Below, in pieces: positions 1 to 12,000 of a stretch of 64,000 bases of DNA. Location of the stretch: the NCBI GenBank assembly GCA_002633005.1, contig NMRA01000033.1, forward strand, positions 1,107,203 to 1,171,202, given 5' to 3'. The stretch is from Phoronis australis (Eukaryota > Phoronida > Phoronidae). Made by a program: the position numbers and the translations under genes. Position 1 is the first letter of the stretch. Every line of letters starts with the position of its first letter. The notes under the pieces are model-generated. The model did no database searches, was not told the origin of the DNA, and was given only the letters and a program-made list of their open reading frames with translations.

Positions 1-599
1 CCACATGGTTTTTGCCTTGTACCCCCTTAGCTGTCACCTGTGGGAAATTACCCTCTGAACCCCCAGGAGCAATCATTCAAATTTTATTGTCCATGGAGGT
101 ATGAACTGTTATAAGGAAAGATAATTTGCCTTGTTAAGAACTCAAACATGAAACAAAACCGTGATAGACTTTGAAGGGAGCTTCAAAAGTATAAAAACAA
201 ATACACTTTAATATTGATTAAAATACACATTTTCATTCTCATTCGATTATAAGTGGATGTTAGTTTACGTATTCTAACCATTTTCAATCACACAGTAATT
301 TTATTGCACGTTGAACGCCATTAAAGTATGAATTCATCAGTGTTTACATTGTTCGGACTGCGCTCCTAAGTAAGTATTGATTATTCACCGCTTGGAGCGC
401 TAGTGTTTCGACCGGTAACCATTGCGGCGAATGGTAAAATGGCGGAGTGAACTCTCCTATACTCGTACGCTCCTTGGTTCGAGTCTTTGATACTTGAAGT
501 TTTTCCTGTTTGACACGTTCTCCGTGTTTTTTTGCCTTTTTTTCTTGGATAATACTTCAGGAATCAAGGAAAGTGCTTGATTTTTAGAGGTAAAAACAG

Positions 600-760
600 A
601 AAAATTTCCTGGGCGGGAGGGGAGTTTGCCCCCCTCCCGACCTCCCCCCATTCGGTGCTACGCGCGTCTACAATCGTGGTTCAGTTTGCGCAAATGTTTG
701 CAGCTGGACAAAATGTTGGGCCCCCCCTTGTGATATCCTAGATCCGCCACTGCTTTTGTC
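600..760. repeat. Transposon-derived debris with C/G tracts
   Basis: A G-rich then C-rich stretch (about 606-655) is followed near 718-752 by a C-tract and a segment ending CTAGATCCGCCACTG. That ending is common at edges of dispersed animal repeats. No coding capacity remains, and the family was not identified. Confidence 0.35.
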
Positions 761-769
761 ACCAAAAGT

Positions 770-823
770 TCCACATCACAAGAAATTCGAGCCCCCCCTT
801 GTTAAAGGCTAGGTGCGCGCATG
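770..823 (+). repeat. End fragment of the C/G-tract MITE family
   Basis: This matches the right end of the full element at 24048-24283: TTCCACA..., then AATTCGAGCCCCCC, then GGTGCGCGCATG as terminus. Only about 54 bp of the end is recognisable, so it is a truncated copy. Confidence 0.6.
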
Positions 824-1085
824 GTAAAGAATTAAAAGTGATGACCATTATTGGTTTCCAAACAAGTGATCAACAGCAATGGATGAAAATAATTGGAGAT
901 CAAAATACGAATAACAGTCATCAAAAGAAACAGAATTCTTGGAATTCTATGGGAAAAGTATCAATATTCTTTTTGTTATAAAATCACCAAGAAATTGCCC
1001 TTGTGTAATTCTCAAATTCAAGTTCTTCTCAGTCTCTTTTGTTTTTTGTCAATGAATTTTCGTTTTTTGTTTTCTTTTCTAATAG

Positions 1086-1147
1086 AGTCTTGAGCTTGGG
1101 ATTGTCAATTTAAGCCGTCAGGCTGTCTTGATGCCGCTTTCCATCAC
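1086..1147 (+). other. Possible isolated coding exon (unassigned)
   Basis: A strong pyrimidine tract ending TAG precedes 62 bases followed by a GTAAGT donor. Only one frame is open, reading SLELGIVNLSRQAVLMPLSI. I could not link it to neighbouring exons or recognise a family. It might belong to a gene to the left of the window or be a chance splice-like segment. Confidence 0.25.
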
Positions 1148-1885
1148 GTAAGTATATGTTTGCAATTTTCATTACTGATTTGAATATTTTTCTATTTCTC
1201 TCCTTGGACAATTCACAAGGCAATGCCATTAGCAGTACATGTGTAAGAATCTGACAAAACGTGTTAATTCATGACGATCACCTGTTTCCATCACCTTCCT
1301 CAGTTAACATAGAAAGTTGTAAGACTTCGCAAAAACGAAAAGAGATATTCTGTCGAGACTCCTCCGTGAAAGCACCTTAGACGGAAAGAGGTACATGTAA
1401 TTACTAGACATATAGAGGGCAGCTACGAATGCCATGATCCCCGGGCCTCTTCCAAGAGTTGGGATTTGCCCTCAAACTGTTTGAAACTAATCCATTATAC
1501 CTTTGATAAAAAGAGCTTCTTGGCGAAATACAGATTTGTATTCCCTGAAAATTGTCTTCTTAACTTTCGCGGTTTTTGTCGTAGTAGGTATGAACAAGAT
1601 GACCACGTCTCCTAGTAAGCACAATCAACATTCAGAAAACATTTTCGAAACTGTCGGTGGGCATCGATCAAAAATGTCTTAGACATTGCCCCAAATGATA
1701 TATCCAACGCTTAATGTAGGTTCCAACATCTTTAATTTTTGCTCTTAAATTTCGCTGAGCTTTTCTCCGCTTCTCGACCAACCTGGTAATCAGCGCGCCA
1801 TATTCGGTCACTGAATGACATATACATGTTTAAGGGCCGGTGGCCTTAGCACTGTCAATAAAGTAATTTTTATGATGATCACTAT

Positions 1886-1922
1886 CACAGTCACCGGTCA
1901 CCGTCACCGTCACCGTCATCAT
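1886..1922. repeat. CACCGT-type simple repeat
   Basis: Short imperfect run of CACCGT/CACCGG units in intergenic DNA. Confidence 0.6.
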
Positions 1923-2346
1923 TATGACTAACACTTTCCACGCCTAGTAGTTCCGGGGACACGAAAGTTTCAGTCACCCTCACGTCTTCAAATTATTGAC
2001 AGGGGCACTCACGTACCCTGTCGGTCCGCTCCTAGCTTCCTACATTCCTCTTTAGTGGGGGCGCTACCAGCCCTCAACTTCTTCACCCTCTACCTATGCC
2101 TGTGATCAAGCAACTTCTCCGCCAATTGTGCTACTTTATACCCTTATGCCGTCAATACGCACTGGACGAAAGAAGTCTTTTGTAGTGTCCAACAGATGGC
2201 GCTCTAGCTACCTGTGACAGGTATGTTATTGACGGTGTGACTCAATCATGTAGACGTGTTATTATTTAGGTCAAGTGGTTAACTTTCAACGTTTAGTTTA
2301 GAAAAGCATTTTATGGTATTAATGTAGAAGAAAAGACAAATCCGAG

Positions 2347-2455
2347 ATGGTAATCGAGAAATTTATCTTGTTTGTGCTCGTGACGGGAACTGTGTCTCAA
2401 AATACGCAGTGGGAGGCTTGGCGAGAAGACCCTCAACGGAATTGGCGCAAAGACA
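2347..2455 (+). CDS. FN3-Ly6 gene exon 1: signal peptide
   Basis: Start ATG with a hydrophobic leader and likely cleavage near TVSQ. It ends in phase 1 at a GTAAGT donor. The Trp/Arg-rich linker WEAWREDPQRNW follows the leader. Confidence 0.75.
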
Positions 2456-5400
2456 GTAAGTAGTAGGACGTACTGTATACAGTTCCTCGTATAGATCTCA
2501 GTAATTGTGAACTGTTACAGACACGGCAAATGGTAATAGCATTCAAGTGGACGTTGAAAACAGAACTGACGCCACAGGTATCGCATAGAAGGGCCAGGGG
2601 TTGTCGGAAGTTCAAAACAGTGAACACACGATATGTGATCATAAAATCCAACATTTGGCAATCAGTCCTCTACTGCAACATTCTGGCTATTTCGAGACAA
2701 ATATCAGTGTTATAATTTTATAGGAACCTTAAGGAAAAGCTTCGGAGATAGGAACTGAAAAATGGCTCAGTTATCTGACTGGTACGTTCGAAGTTCGTGA
2801 ATCGCGATTTTAAATTTAGACACGACCTATTAATCACCCTTTGTTGTGACGTACAAAGGTGTTGAATGCACTATTTGACCTAGTTATTGAGACTAGGCCA
2901 ACGTGTGTAACGACGCAGGTTATGCAACTGTGAATGAAATTCACGATTTATCAAGACTTATTATCTCACACCAATATTTTGTTGAGTCAGGCGGCTATGG
3001 TTTGTTACTGACCAATGTGAAATAGAAGGCAACAGTCTGAAATGTTCACAGAATATACGCACTAAGTCGCTTAGAATGAACGAGTTGAACTTATGTGTCA
3101 AATGGATCCGGCTATGTCCAATGCAGAGTATATACATTCATTTGAAGAAACAACAATAGCTATAAAATATCTTAACGGCTTTGTGAACATGTACTCGACT
3201 TCAAAACAAGCCTTTTAAGTTAATTATAATTATTATTTCAACACCTAAGTGGTAAAATTTGGATATCTGGAAAATCTGAGAGTATTATAGTCCTAGGGCA
3301 AATGACCTTATTTGGAATCTGCGTATCTGTGTTTTAACTAAGTAGAGTAAACCATTATCACCGATCATGTAACTGTATTTTTAAAGTGTGAATGTTACCG
3401 TAAAACACTTAGATTATGTCGGAACATTTAACGATTGAAGTGAATAAAATAAGAATATTTTCATACGTAATGTAAACAACAAGTTTACGCTCTGCATTTT
3501 CCGTGTTACAGTTCCGGGACCTAACGACCCAGTGAACGTCACAATTACTGAAGTTACTAGCGGCTCCATGAGGATTGTCTGGGAAGCTCCACAGGATGAG
3601 AGTGGCATAACCTCTTACGATATATATATTCAACCCGCCCCCGAGATGGGTGGTAAGGACATTATTTATAAGGACAAAGACCATCGAAGGCCTTACAGGA
3701 CAGACTATGACTATTTGTTTGAGCAGCTCAGATCGAATACACCGTATCGAATGCGGGTGAGAAGTATCGCAGGATCGACTACAAGCACAGGAGTTGAAGT
3801 TTCACAAAAAACAGGTTCTCTCAGCTATTTCATGCTCTCGACTCGTTTTAAAATTTTTAGGGATCCACCGCAATTGCCGAAACATACCTGTCCAAGGGAC
3901 ATCACAAGTTTGCTTACAAAATATTTTTTGTGGTCTTCTGCACGCTTTCGCATGGATGTAGTACCGGATACTGTACCTGTGTGAAGAACACACTCTAACG
4001 CATAGTTGAATGATTTGTAAAATACTTTTCAAGGTGTGTGATGTCTTTTTGTTTTTTCACAAAACAAGTCAATCAAGAAAAACCACCCTTTCAATCTTGT
4101 TCTAGTAGTGCCCCAAGAGTTGCTCATGTAGTACAAAGTCTATACAAGTTACATATGAAGAAATTCAATTACAAATAACATGAATAACGCTAGCAACCTT
4201 TGCTCCCAAGAATTTTGACTGGAGTTTATTGAATAAAGTGTTGAGACAGGGACTGAATTGTCTCCATAATGTTTCGCTGCAGATAAAGCGTTGCGGTGTT
4301 ATCAGTGCACAACAGCTATAGACTTCGCAAGTTGTCAGGACCCTGAGAACGATCTTCCGTTTCAAGATTCTTCTAAACTGAGAGACTGCTATTACAAGCT
4401 AAGCAAAGGATGCACAAAAGAAAAACGTGGCTGGGGCAGAGATGCGAGTAAGTGGCTGATTGGCTTTTAAAGCTGTTTCGTGAGAACTGACTGGAGTCTT
4501 AAGTCAGGGACTTGGTTATGCGCTCCATTCAACTGTCAATGATTTGGATTTGTGCTCTTTACAACTATTCCTGAAAAATATTTAGATCTCACCTGTCATC
4601 AAAAATGCAAAGTCTCTGAAAATACACACATGGCTGCTAGTTACTGGGATAATTTCTATAAATTATTTTTAGGAAATGGGGTGCGCACATACTTACTTGG
4701 CTAAACCTTTTTCGGCAATTTTTAAGTGGGAGCATAGCATTCAGATTTCTGTTTTAAGTACTACCTTAAGTTAAGTTCATGAAAGAGAACCCTTGTGTGT
4801 TTGGTGTGTCTCTCTCGTACATATAATTTAGATGACATTGGAAGTGCAAAAGGGTTCGGTAACCCCGGTCTTTTATTTCGGTATCATAAACGCTGAACTT
4901 TGTGGTTTTATCTAGAAATCTTCACCCAGGTTGAAGTGAATATTTTTCTTTTACATGTTACGAAAGGTATTTTCAGAAAAACTGCCTAATGGTATTTTTG
5001 ATGGATTTTGCGGTCCATCTCGCGTTAATGTTTACAGTGTCAAAGATTCGTTCTATCACGGGCGACCACCATGGTCTCAAATTTCCATTCGGAGGTGACG
5101 TCATCTGCGCATGTGTAACAGGGCTTGGAATTTTCCTCTTTCAAGAGGATTTCCTCATCGTTGGGTTTCGATTTTCTCTTATTTGATTTCCAGTTACCTT
5201 ATTTTACTCTCTTTTTTATCATTTATTTTATTTTATTTATGCGTAAATGTTTATTTCAGATAAATCTTACAACACAATAGATATTTCTATCACAAAAGCC
5301 TATTTATTTGTAGAACGATACAGCACTTAAAAAATTTCCATCTTTTTTGTCATTGGTCATTCCAAGCCCTGGGGTAAACTTGTGTCTACAATACGAAAGT

Positions 5401-6781
5401 TACTTGAATTTCCCTATTACGTACTGGAGTCCGAACATGGGTAGATGGCGTTCACATCCGAGGAAATCCGAAAACCTAAGGTATCGTGTTCGAGTCTCAA
5501 CTTACCTCTCGGAGGTGAACGTTTTCTACGCTTGCCTTGTGCAATCTCCAATCGTACGGTCAATCGTTCTCCAGTTTGAAAGTCGCATGATTAATGACTT
5601 ACATGCGCAGATAGCGTTTACTTCCAGGTGAACTTTTTAATTCTACGGAAATACCGAGGTCATACTTTGAATAATCATAATGGTCAAACATAACTAGAAA
5701 GTGAAGTCGTTAGAATGTGATTTTCTGAGGGTTAGATAATCAGTTGGTCCTGAGCTTTAGGACCTTTAATAGTAGGTTTAGTGAGTACTTTGACTAGCAA
5801 GTTTGCTCTGACATCCCAAGTCAGACATAGGTGTACTGCTCAAATGTAAAAAAGCTGCCAATGTTAAAATTGCACACTTCCGTGTAATTTGCTAATTAAA
5901 ATGTTACAAACTGTTGAAATTTTAAAATCCATATAAATTCTGTCGTTGTCAGACAAAAAGCGTTGCCTCAAGCATTCCAAAAAGTACTTTCAAGCAAGCT
6001 ATTATTCACTTAAACATAGAAAACTGCAAAATGGGTCAACATAGTTGCGAAAACAAGTTTTGAAAGCCACACTGCCACCTGGTTTCTGAACAAGAAACTC
6101 ATAGTGGCGAATTTACATGTTGTCAAACAATTCCAAATGAAAATGCAAGGAAAATTAGGAATATAGTTATTTAACCGTGAGACGCAATGCCGGTTCGTAT
6201 CACCTTTAAACAATTGGCTGCGAAGTTGAATTGCAAGTAGTTACATGTGTGTATCGCGCGTAGGAATCGCGAGAGTTGAGTGAATACATGGTGCGGATTG
6301 TTGTGAGTGTCCTCGTTTTCATTTCGACACTACAAATGTCCGGACATTTTCCGTTGCAAGGAAATATGTCACGCGCGCAAGAATCTCTGTCAGCGCCCTC
6401 CTTGCGTCAGTTCAGGCATATGTGTAGGCTGACATTCTAGTGTGACTAGTCACTTAATTTGTGCTGACGTATTTGACCTGTTTGATGTTGTAATATTGCA
6501 TTATTCACAAGACTGTCGTGTTATTCACACGGATGGATCGGGGCGTGGCACTGAAGCTCCTGTTTAACCCATATCAAGTTAATGGCTGTCGTCTTTTTTC
6601 AGTCGTCTCTCGAGGATGCTCCTATCTCAACACCTCCACGTGCGAAGTTCGATGGTCGCGTAACGAATGGGTACATTACTGCAACTGTGTCGGGGACGGT
6701 TGCAACGGCGCCAACCATGTCGTTGAGTCAATACAGGTCGCTTGGGTCATTTCGATTGTTCTTTTAAAACTCGTGATGTAA
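2347..6781 (+). CDS. Secreted FN3 + Ly6/uPAR domain protein, probably GPI-anchored (4 exons, 251 aa)
   Basis: Joined exons 2347-2455, 3512-3814, 4283-4447 and 6603-6781 give an uninterrupted 251-residue protein. All three introns are phase 1 with GT..AG ends. Order: signal peptide (about residues 1-17, hydrophobic FILFVLV), short linker, fibronectin type III domain (about 37-135) with the expected Trp (IVWEAP), Tyr (SYDIY) and YRMRVRS strands, then a Ly6/uPAR domain with ten cysteines starting LRCYQC and ending CNCVGDGCNGAN. A short hydrophobic tail (VAWVISIVLLKLV) after the last Cys-Asn suggests GPI anchoring. By family, a cell-surface binding or adhesion protein is likely; ligand and pathway cannot be inferred. 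It is convergent with the Vps62 gene. An ATTAAA at 6875-6880 may be its polyadenylation signal. The fold assignments are solid; the exact start and the GPI anchor are inference. Confidence 0.82.
3512..3814 (+). CDS. FN3-Ly6 gene exon 2: fibronectin type III domain
   Basis: A single phase 1-1 exon encodes the complete FN3 domain, from PGPNDPVNVTITEV to GVEVSQKTG. The acceptor is CCGTGTTACAG. The donor is AACAG|GTTCTC, which is weaker than the others in this gene. Confidence 0.82.
4283..4447 (+). CDS. FN3-Ly6 gene exon 3: first half of Ly6/uPAR domain
   Basis: Phase 1-1 exon carrying cysteines 1-5 of the three-finger domain, starting DKALRCYQC. Acceptor TTTCGCTGCAG, donor GA|GTAAGT. Confidence 0.85.
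6603..6781 (+). CDS. FN3-Ly6 gene exon 4: second half of Ly6 domain and C-terminal tail
   Basis: Cysteines 6-10, including HYCNCVGDGCN, then a hydrophobic C-terminus and stop TAA at 6779-6781. Acceptor GTCTTTTTTCAG. The intron before it (4448-6602) shows no other exon. Confidence 0.85.
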
Positions 6782-8154
6782 AGCATAGTGTACTTAGTTG
6801 CCGTTTTGAAAGGCAATATAATTTACTTGAAACGCAAAACGTGTTTCCTCAAAATTTGAAAACGTTTAACGGAGATTAAACAATTCAATGGACTACGATA
6901 CTCAGGTTTAGCCAAGAAACCCAATTGTGAATCGTGTTTGTACACATTGTTTGTCGTTTTGTAAGGGCAGAATGCGTCTAGTTATTCCTTGTTTTGCAAT
7001 TCCCTATTTTAAGTAAGTTTGTAGTCATATTCATTCGACAGCTTATATCACAATCGGTTGCCTCAGCAAAGACCCCGTGGACACCTTCAATGCAATCATC
7101 CTGCAATCGCGAAAAACCACGTTAGTGTATTGCGACAAAACTGGGGTGCGTTCCGTTAACGCCAGGCATTAGCGAAGCCTTTGTGAGACGTCTTCACTTA
7201 TGGAACGGAAACGGTGACTTCCACTCCATAATCCAGCAATCTATCCACAAAAACTAATCTTTTCAGTGCTACTGTATGCGAACTAGGTTCTGATCTCAAT
7301 CGTGAAGCACTTGACTCACTGGCTTGATTTTGTCTCGTCTTTCTAAACTCGCAAAGTCTGCAGAATAGTGCTCGGTCTACCTTTTAGGCCAAACGCTACA
7401 AGCAAAGTGGTTTAACATCCACGTTTCTAGCCATTTCCTTTACATAAGCTCCGTGACTTTATATTCCTTGCTTGTGACTAGCGTCGCTGAGCGTGTGCCA
7501 TTATATCGTTGCTATTGGAAATTTCATCTCTGTGAAGTATGCTTTACGTTATACATGCGCGCACCCAGCCTTCAGTTTGGGGGGCTCGAATTCTTGACGT
7601 CGTGGACCTTATCCTAACAAAACAGCGGGCGGACTAAAAAAAACGGGAGCACCACTTTTGCGCTTATTTAGTGGTCTTTTACCCAGTTATCTCGGACTTT
7701 TTGAGCCCCCCCCCCACTGGATGCGCGCATGTTAAACTTCCCCTCTCCAAATCTTTGACCATCGATCATACATGGAAAATGATTTATTATACCATTGTTT
7801 TGATATCCTTTAGATACAACCTTCTATAAGTCTTCATAAGATACCCCAGAAGCTTAACAGATGCACTCAGTCAAAGATCTGTTACTAAATTACCCAGGGT
7901 CCCCATGGCAAGCATTGTGAGCTGATGGGGCTACCCTCATTGTAAATATTACAATTATAATTAAATTAATAAATTATGTTATGGCTATTGTTGCTCAACC
8001 TCAGGCACGTGTACGTAATTTAATGAGTGAAGCTTTGGATTGTCTGCCAAGGGTCATGTTACAATAAGGTTGTAAGCTTCGCAATATATTTTTAAATAAC
8101 ACACACGTCTTTCATTTTACTCGTAGCAGTTACGGAGTGTTAAAGTGTTAATCG
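6782..8154. other. Convergent intergenic region between FN3-Ly6 and Vps62 genes
   Basis: It holds the 3' UTRs of both genes, with an ATTAAA at 6875-6880 on the plus strand and an AATAAA on the minus strand at 7783-7788. One MITE copy lies at 7554-7731. No further gene seen. Confidence 0.6.
7554..7731 (-). mobile_element. C/G-tract MITE, internally deleted copy
   Basis: Both ends carry the inverted terminus CATGCGCGCACC. Inside are GGGGGGCTCGAATTC, GGGCGGACT, TTTGCGCTTATTT and TCTCGGACTTTTTG, all shared in order with the reverse complement of 24048-24283. It is about 60 bp shorter and encodes nothing. Confidence 0.75.
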
Positions 8155-9089
8155 TCAGCTAAGTGAATTATCGGTAGTCACACTGGAGAAACCAGGAGCA
8201 AGGGGTCCGCGGGAAACTCCGCAGATACCAGAGAGGAATGGCACAATACCTGCGCAGTCTTTATCTTTGGTTCCCCAGAAACCGTAAAAGTTAAGCCAGC
8301 TGTTTTCACCCGTATAGCCGGAGGTATTGTAAGTTACATAAGTTACATTTTTCCACGTGTCCCATGCAACACCACTGTCCGTATAATCTAGAAGCGACTC
8401 AAAGTTCGGAAGTGTGTGCGTATAGGGATGCTGACCGGGGAAGGCTCGGAACGCATGCGTTCCAATTGATGAGTACACAATAGGGTGAGTTCCAACCACT
8501 TTGACGGTTCCCGCACTTCCTTCGTATATCTCGCCGTTCCAAGCAAAGTCACTGAACATGCCCAAACTATGAGCAGACAGCACAAGGGCCACTGGTTTAC
8601 AATTGACCAGCCTCACGGTCACGTGCTCCCAATCCCCAAGGTGGTATCCGTAAGTTTCATATCGTCCGAGGCAACCAAAATAAGGAAGCCGCAATCCTAC
8701 GCATATCGTCGTGCCTTCGTTCCACGGGTAGAAAACCCAATATATGATATCTATTGTACTAATGTTCCTCCTGACGACAATAGCATATGTTGGTGGCGTG
8801 AAACTAGCTGTTATGTTTTGACCACCCGCAAATTCTGGGGTTTGGCAAGAAAGTCTATCGCAGTGACTGCTAAATGATCCATCTTTGCTGATCATGTAAA
8901 CGGGATCCTTTGAATTCACTGTTGGGAGATTTGATGACGTCAGCTGCTCCGGTTGCCCGTATGCTCTGACGTCTGCTTTGTCTACGAGTTGAACATTAGC
9001 GAGAAAGTAGTTGACATCCGACGGATAAAACTTTTCTTTGCTATGGAGAAAAATACGAGGACTGTACGCTTTTACTATTTCCGTGATAT
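8155..9089 (-). CDS. Vps62 gene exon 3: complete Vps62 domain
   Basis: One 935-base exon encodes the whole Vps62-family domain and stop (TGA at 8157-8155). It begins after a TTTTCAG acceptor and completes a phase-1 codon, then reads ITEIVKAYSPRIFLHS. The domain is not interrupted by introns. Confidence 0.88.
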
Positions 9090-12000
9090 CTGAAAATTGA
9101 AATACTGTAGTAGAGTCTTTGTGATGTCATAGTTTAAAGAGAGTAATGTGCTAAAATGTGCCCAGATTTTTTCACAGATCGAATAAACAAAGGCATACTC
9201 GAAACTGAGTTCGTAATTACTCTTATTTCAACACTCCACCGTCTGGTGTAAGGCAGTATTTTAGACGTATTTAACTGGTAAGGACACCGATCTTGATTTC
9301 AGTGTCTGATATTGGCGAGAATAGGCGAATTGTACTGGGATTTTCCGTAGATAAACCCACCAGATGAAACGCCATAGGGCGCCTGTGGGCGTTTATTTGG
9401 TGTTACAGCTTCTGGAGTCAAGTGTTCAGACAGTCAGTTGTTTATTCGGAAAATTTCCTCTTAAAAGTCCACTCAACGTCAGCTTTTAGCCACAAATTCA
9501 GTTTTGTGGGGCCTTCATCATTTATAAAAAAGTAACACAATGTTGGCGAACTATGTATTTATTAACTTAAAATTAAGAAGTACAGTTTTACGCAAAAAAT
9601 CGCTGATGTTTTCATACCAGCCGAGACTATGACTTTCCGTTTACAAGCCCTCCTTTTCCGAATAAACGCGCGGGCGTTTATTTGGTGTTACTGAAACGCC
9701 TGAAAATTTTCATTTTCCGAATACACGTCCATGAGCTTATCTACGGACATTCCCGGTAATAAAATCCCAAAAGCAATGGATTTTGATGGAGCTGCGGTCA
9801 GCTGATAACTTCGAAAAGTCTGTCCCAATCAACAATAATTCTAAAAATATTCGTATTCTGGCCGTAAAATTGTCAATCGATCTCCTGTTAATCTATTCAG
9901 TAAATAAGAAAACTGTGGGTGGGTGTTACACAGTGTGGCATAACATGACCCCAGCTGAACACTTGGCATCAACAGCGTAGACGTACGAAACTCGTGAAAA
10001 CGCAAGGTCACGCAATATTTCGCCCTGTCTCGTTCCCATTCTCAACTAGCACTGCATTGCCCTTGCCAAGCAAGGGTGAGGGGGAAACAAGATATCGACA
10101 TACAATCCAAACGAAGTGCGTAACCACACGGATTTTAACTCCGAGATTCTTGCGTCTGCGGAACAATAACCGGAGTGTAGTATCCTCCATCAAAACATAA
10201 TAAATAATCTTAAATAGCACAAAAATAACAAAATCCTGTTTTTCCACCCATGTTCTGGGCAGAGAGGAAATTACCAGGAACTTTAATCTACTGCTTGCCT
10301 TTTTGCGTCAAGATACGGTGTCTAATTATTTACACTTCTGAACAGCCTGATACGAAAATAGTCCGGCATCTACGTGAGCGGGAATTAGCGTCGTGACCAG
10401 GCAGCTACCGTTTGCGGAAGCAGGGATGGTCTGAACATGAGCAAAAATCTTGGGGAGGGACATGTCTCCGTGAGAGAAGAATTGAGTGTGCTGACAGGCA
10501 CCGGTCGCGTACGGGTAGTCTAGAGGCACTGTAACTAGTGAAATTCAGTCATTACGAACTCATTTCTTTTTCTACGCGTTCATAACTGAGCGAAAGCTTT
10601 ATGTAACTTGTGCTGGCACGGTGTATTAAATCTGCGTACTCGGCACCTAGGAACATGTGCGGTGTTAATCGTACGAACGTAACTGCGACAAATGAGCAAC
10701 CACTACAGGAGGGGCTACGTGGCATCCACTTGACGTCAAAAGTAGTCCGTCTTAAGCATATTCAGATTTCAAGCTTAAATCTTCACAGCAGTGAATTATG
10801 TTATAAGGTTAAAACTGATAGTTCTCGACGAAAAGTTGGCCCACACAGAACGGCCGAAGACAATCCGTGAATCCGCTGAAACTGAATGGGGAGAAAAAAG
10901 ATTAGCGTGACGTTGCTTTTGATGGCCGATATGTAACACAGTTGCGTGGATACATGTCTATATAAAACGGCCGGGTGCAATTAAGATAATATAATAAGTA
11001 AATGTGCAAGTGCAGCACCACATCAGTACACATTTAACTTTTGTAACTGTAAACGCGCAATTTTACAACCTGTTTGTCTGTTGGAGCCAGTTTTTTATGG
11101 CTGAAACGAGTAGATAACTTCGAAGAAATTTAATTCTTAACGTGATTTTAAGTTACTAACTGAGTTAATTGCTAAATATGAAACAAGTTAAGATATTTCA
11201 AATGATGGCATGCTTTGAGTAATTTTCGTGGTTTCAGGCAGCACTTTATTCGCCAAATACCGCATTTTGCTTCAGTCACTTACTCTCTCTGCATGGGTTA
11301 AGCAATTGCGTACCTCGTACATGTAGCATACTGTAAGTCGAAGCGCAAGGCCCTACTCAAATACTCAAATCAAAGCAAAATGTGCGTAATTTTCCTTTTT
11401 GAGAAGGAAAAGAGTTGAAACGGCTTCTGCACGATGAGGAAATGTGGCCATTGGGCAACGCATCGAATTTATTTCAGGACTTCACTCGCCACTAATCATG
11501 GGCCCCACGCTTGCCTAGCACTACGACGCCAACTTTCGAATTCGGTTTACTCAGTGGGGCCCCGCACTCAGTCTTGACCCTACAAAGATTGATAGTGATA
11601 GCGCTCCAACACAAACTTTCGCACCATCTGAAGTCTGTGTTTCCCTAAGAGTAGAAACACGTAAACTTTTCTGGTATACAGTAGGTTCCTCTAAAACCGC
11701 TGTAAGTTCGGAGTAAATACAGATTGGTGACGGATGTAGCAGGATACCGTTGTGTTGGCCTGATTCACCTGTTTCTAAATAGATGATTGAAAATGGCATA
11801 TTTACACTGAAAGTGACAATTATAGCGTCTTCTTATACACTCAATGATGTGTGTACACTGTACAGTACATGTATATGTATAAGCGTGTGTTGGTGCGAGC
11901 GAGTGTGCGTGCGTGCGCGGGTGTGTGTGTATGGGTATACTTATGGAACATTTTAATATGTGCGTAATTTTGATACATGCATAGTTTTGACGAGGATTAA

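Larger units (their letters stand above)
1..2346. other. Upstream intergenic region, mostly non-coding
   Basis: No convincing gene. Open frames are short and unlike known proteins. It contains C/G-tract repeat debris near 600-830, one possible isolated exon at 1086-1147, and a short CACCGT-type simple repeat near 1890-1920. The last few hundred bases should hold the promoter of the FN3-Ly6 gene, but I see no clear TATA box. Confidence 0.6.

Noticed and set aside
476-486. B-box-like GGTTCGAGTC
   Set aside because: No matching A box at the proper distance and no cloverleaf.
5347-5631. 94-codon plus-strand frame in FN3-Ly6 intron 3
   Set aside because: Composition and sequence do not resemble any family; no acceptor or donor in phase with the neighbours.
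8485-8877. 130-codon plus-strand frame
   Set aside because: Antisense shadow of the Vps62 exon.
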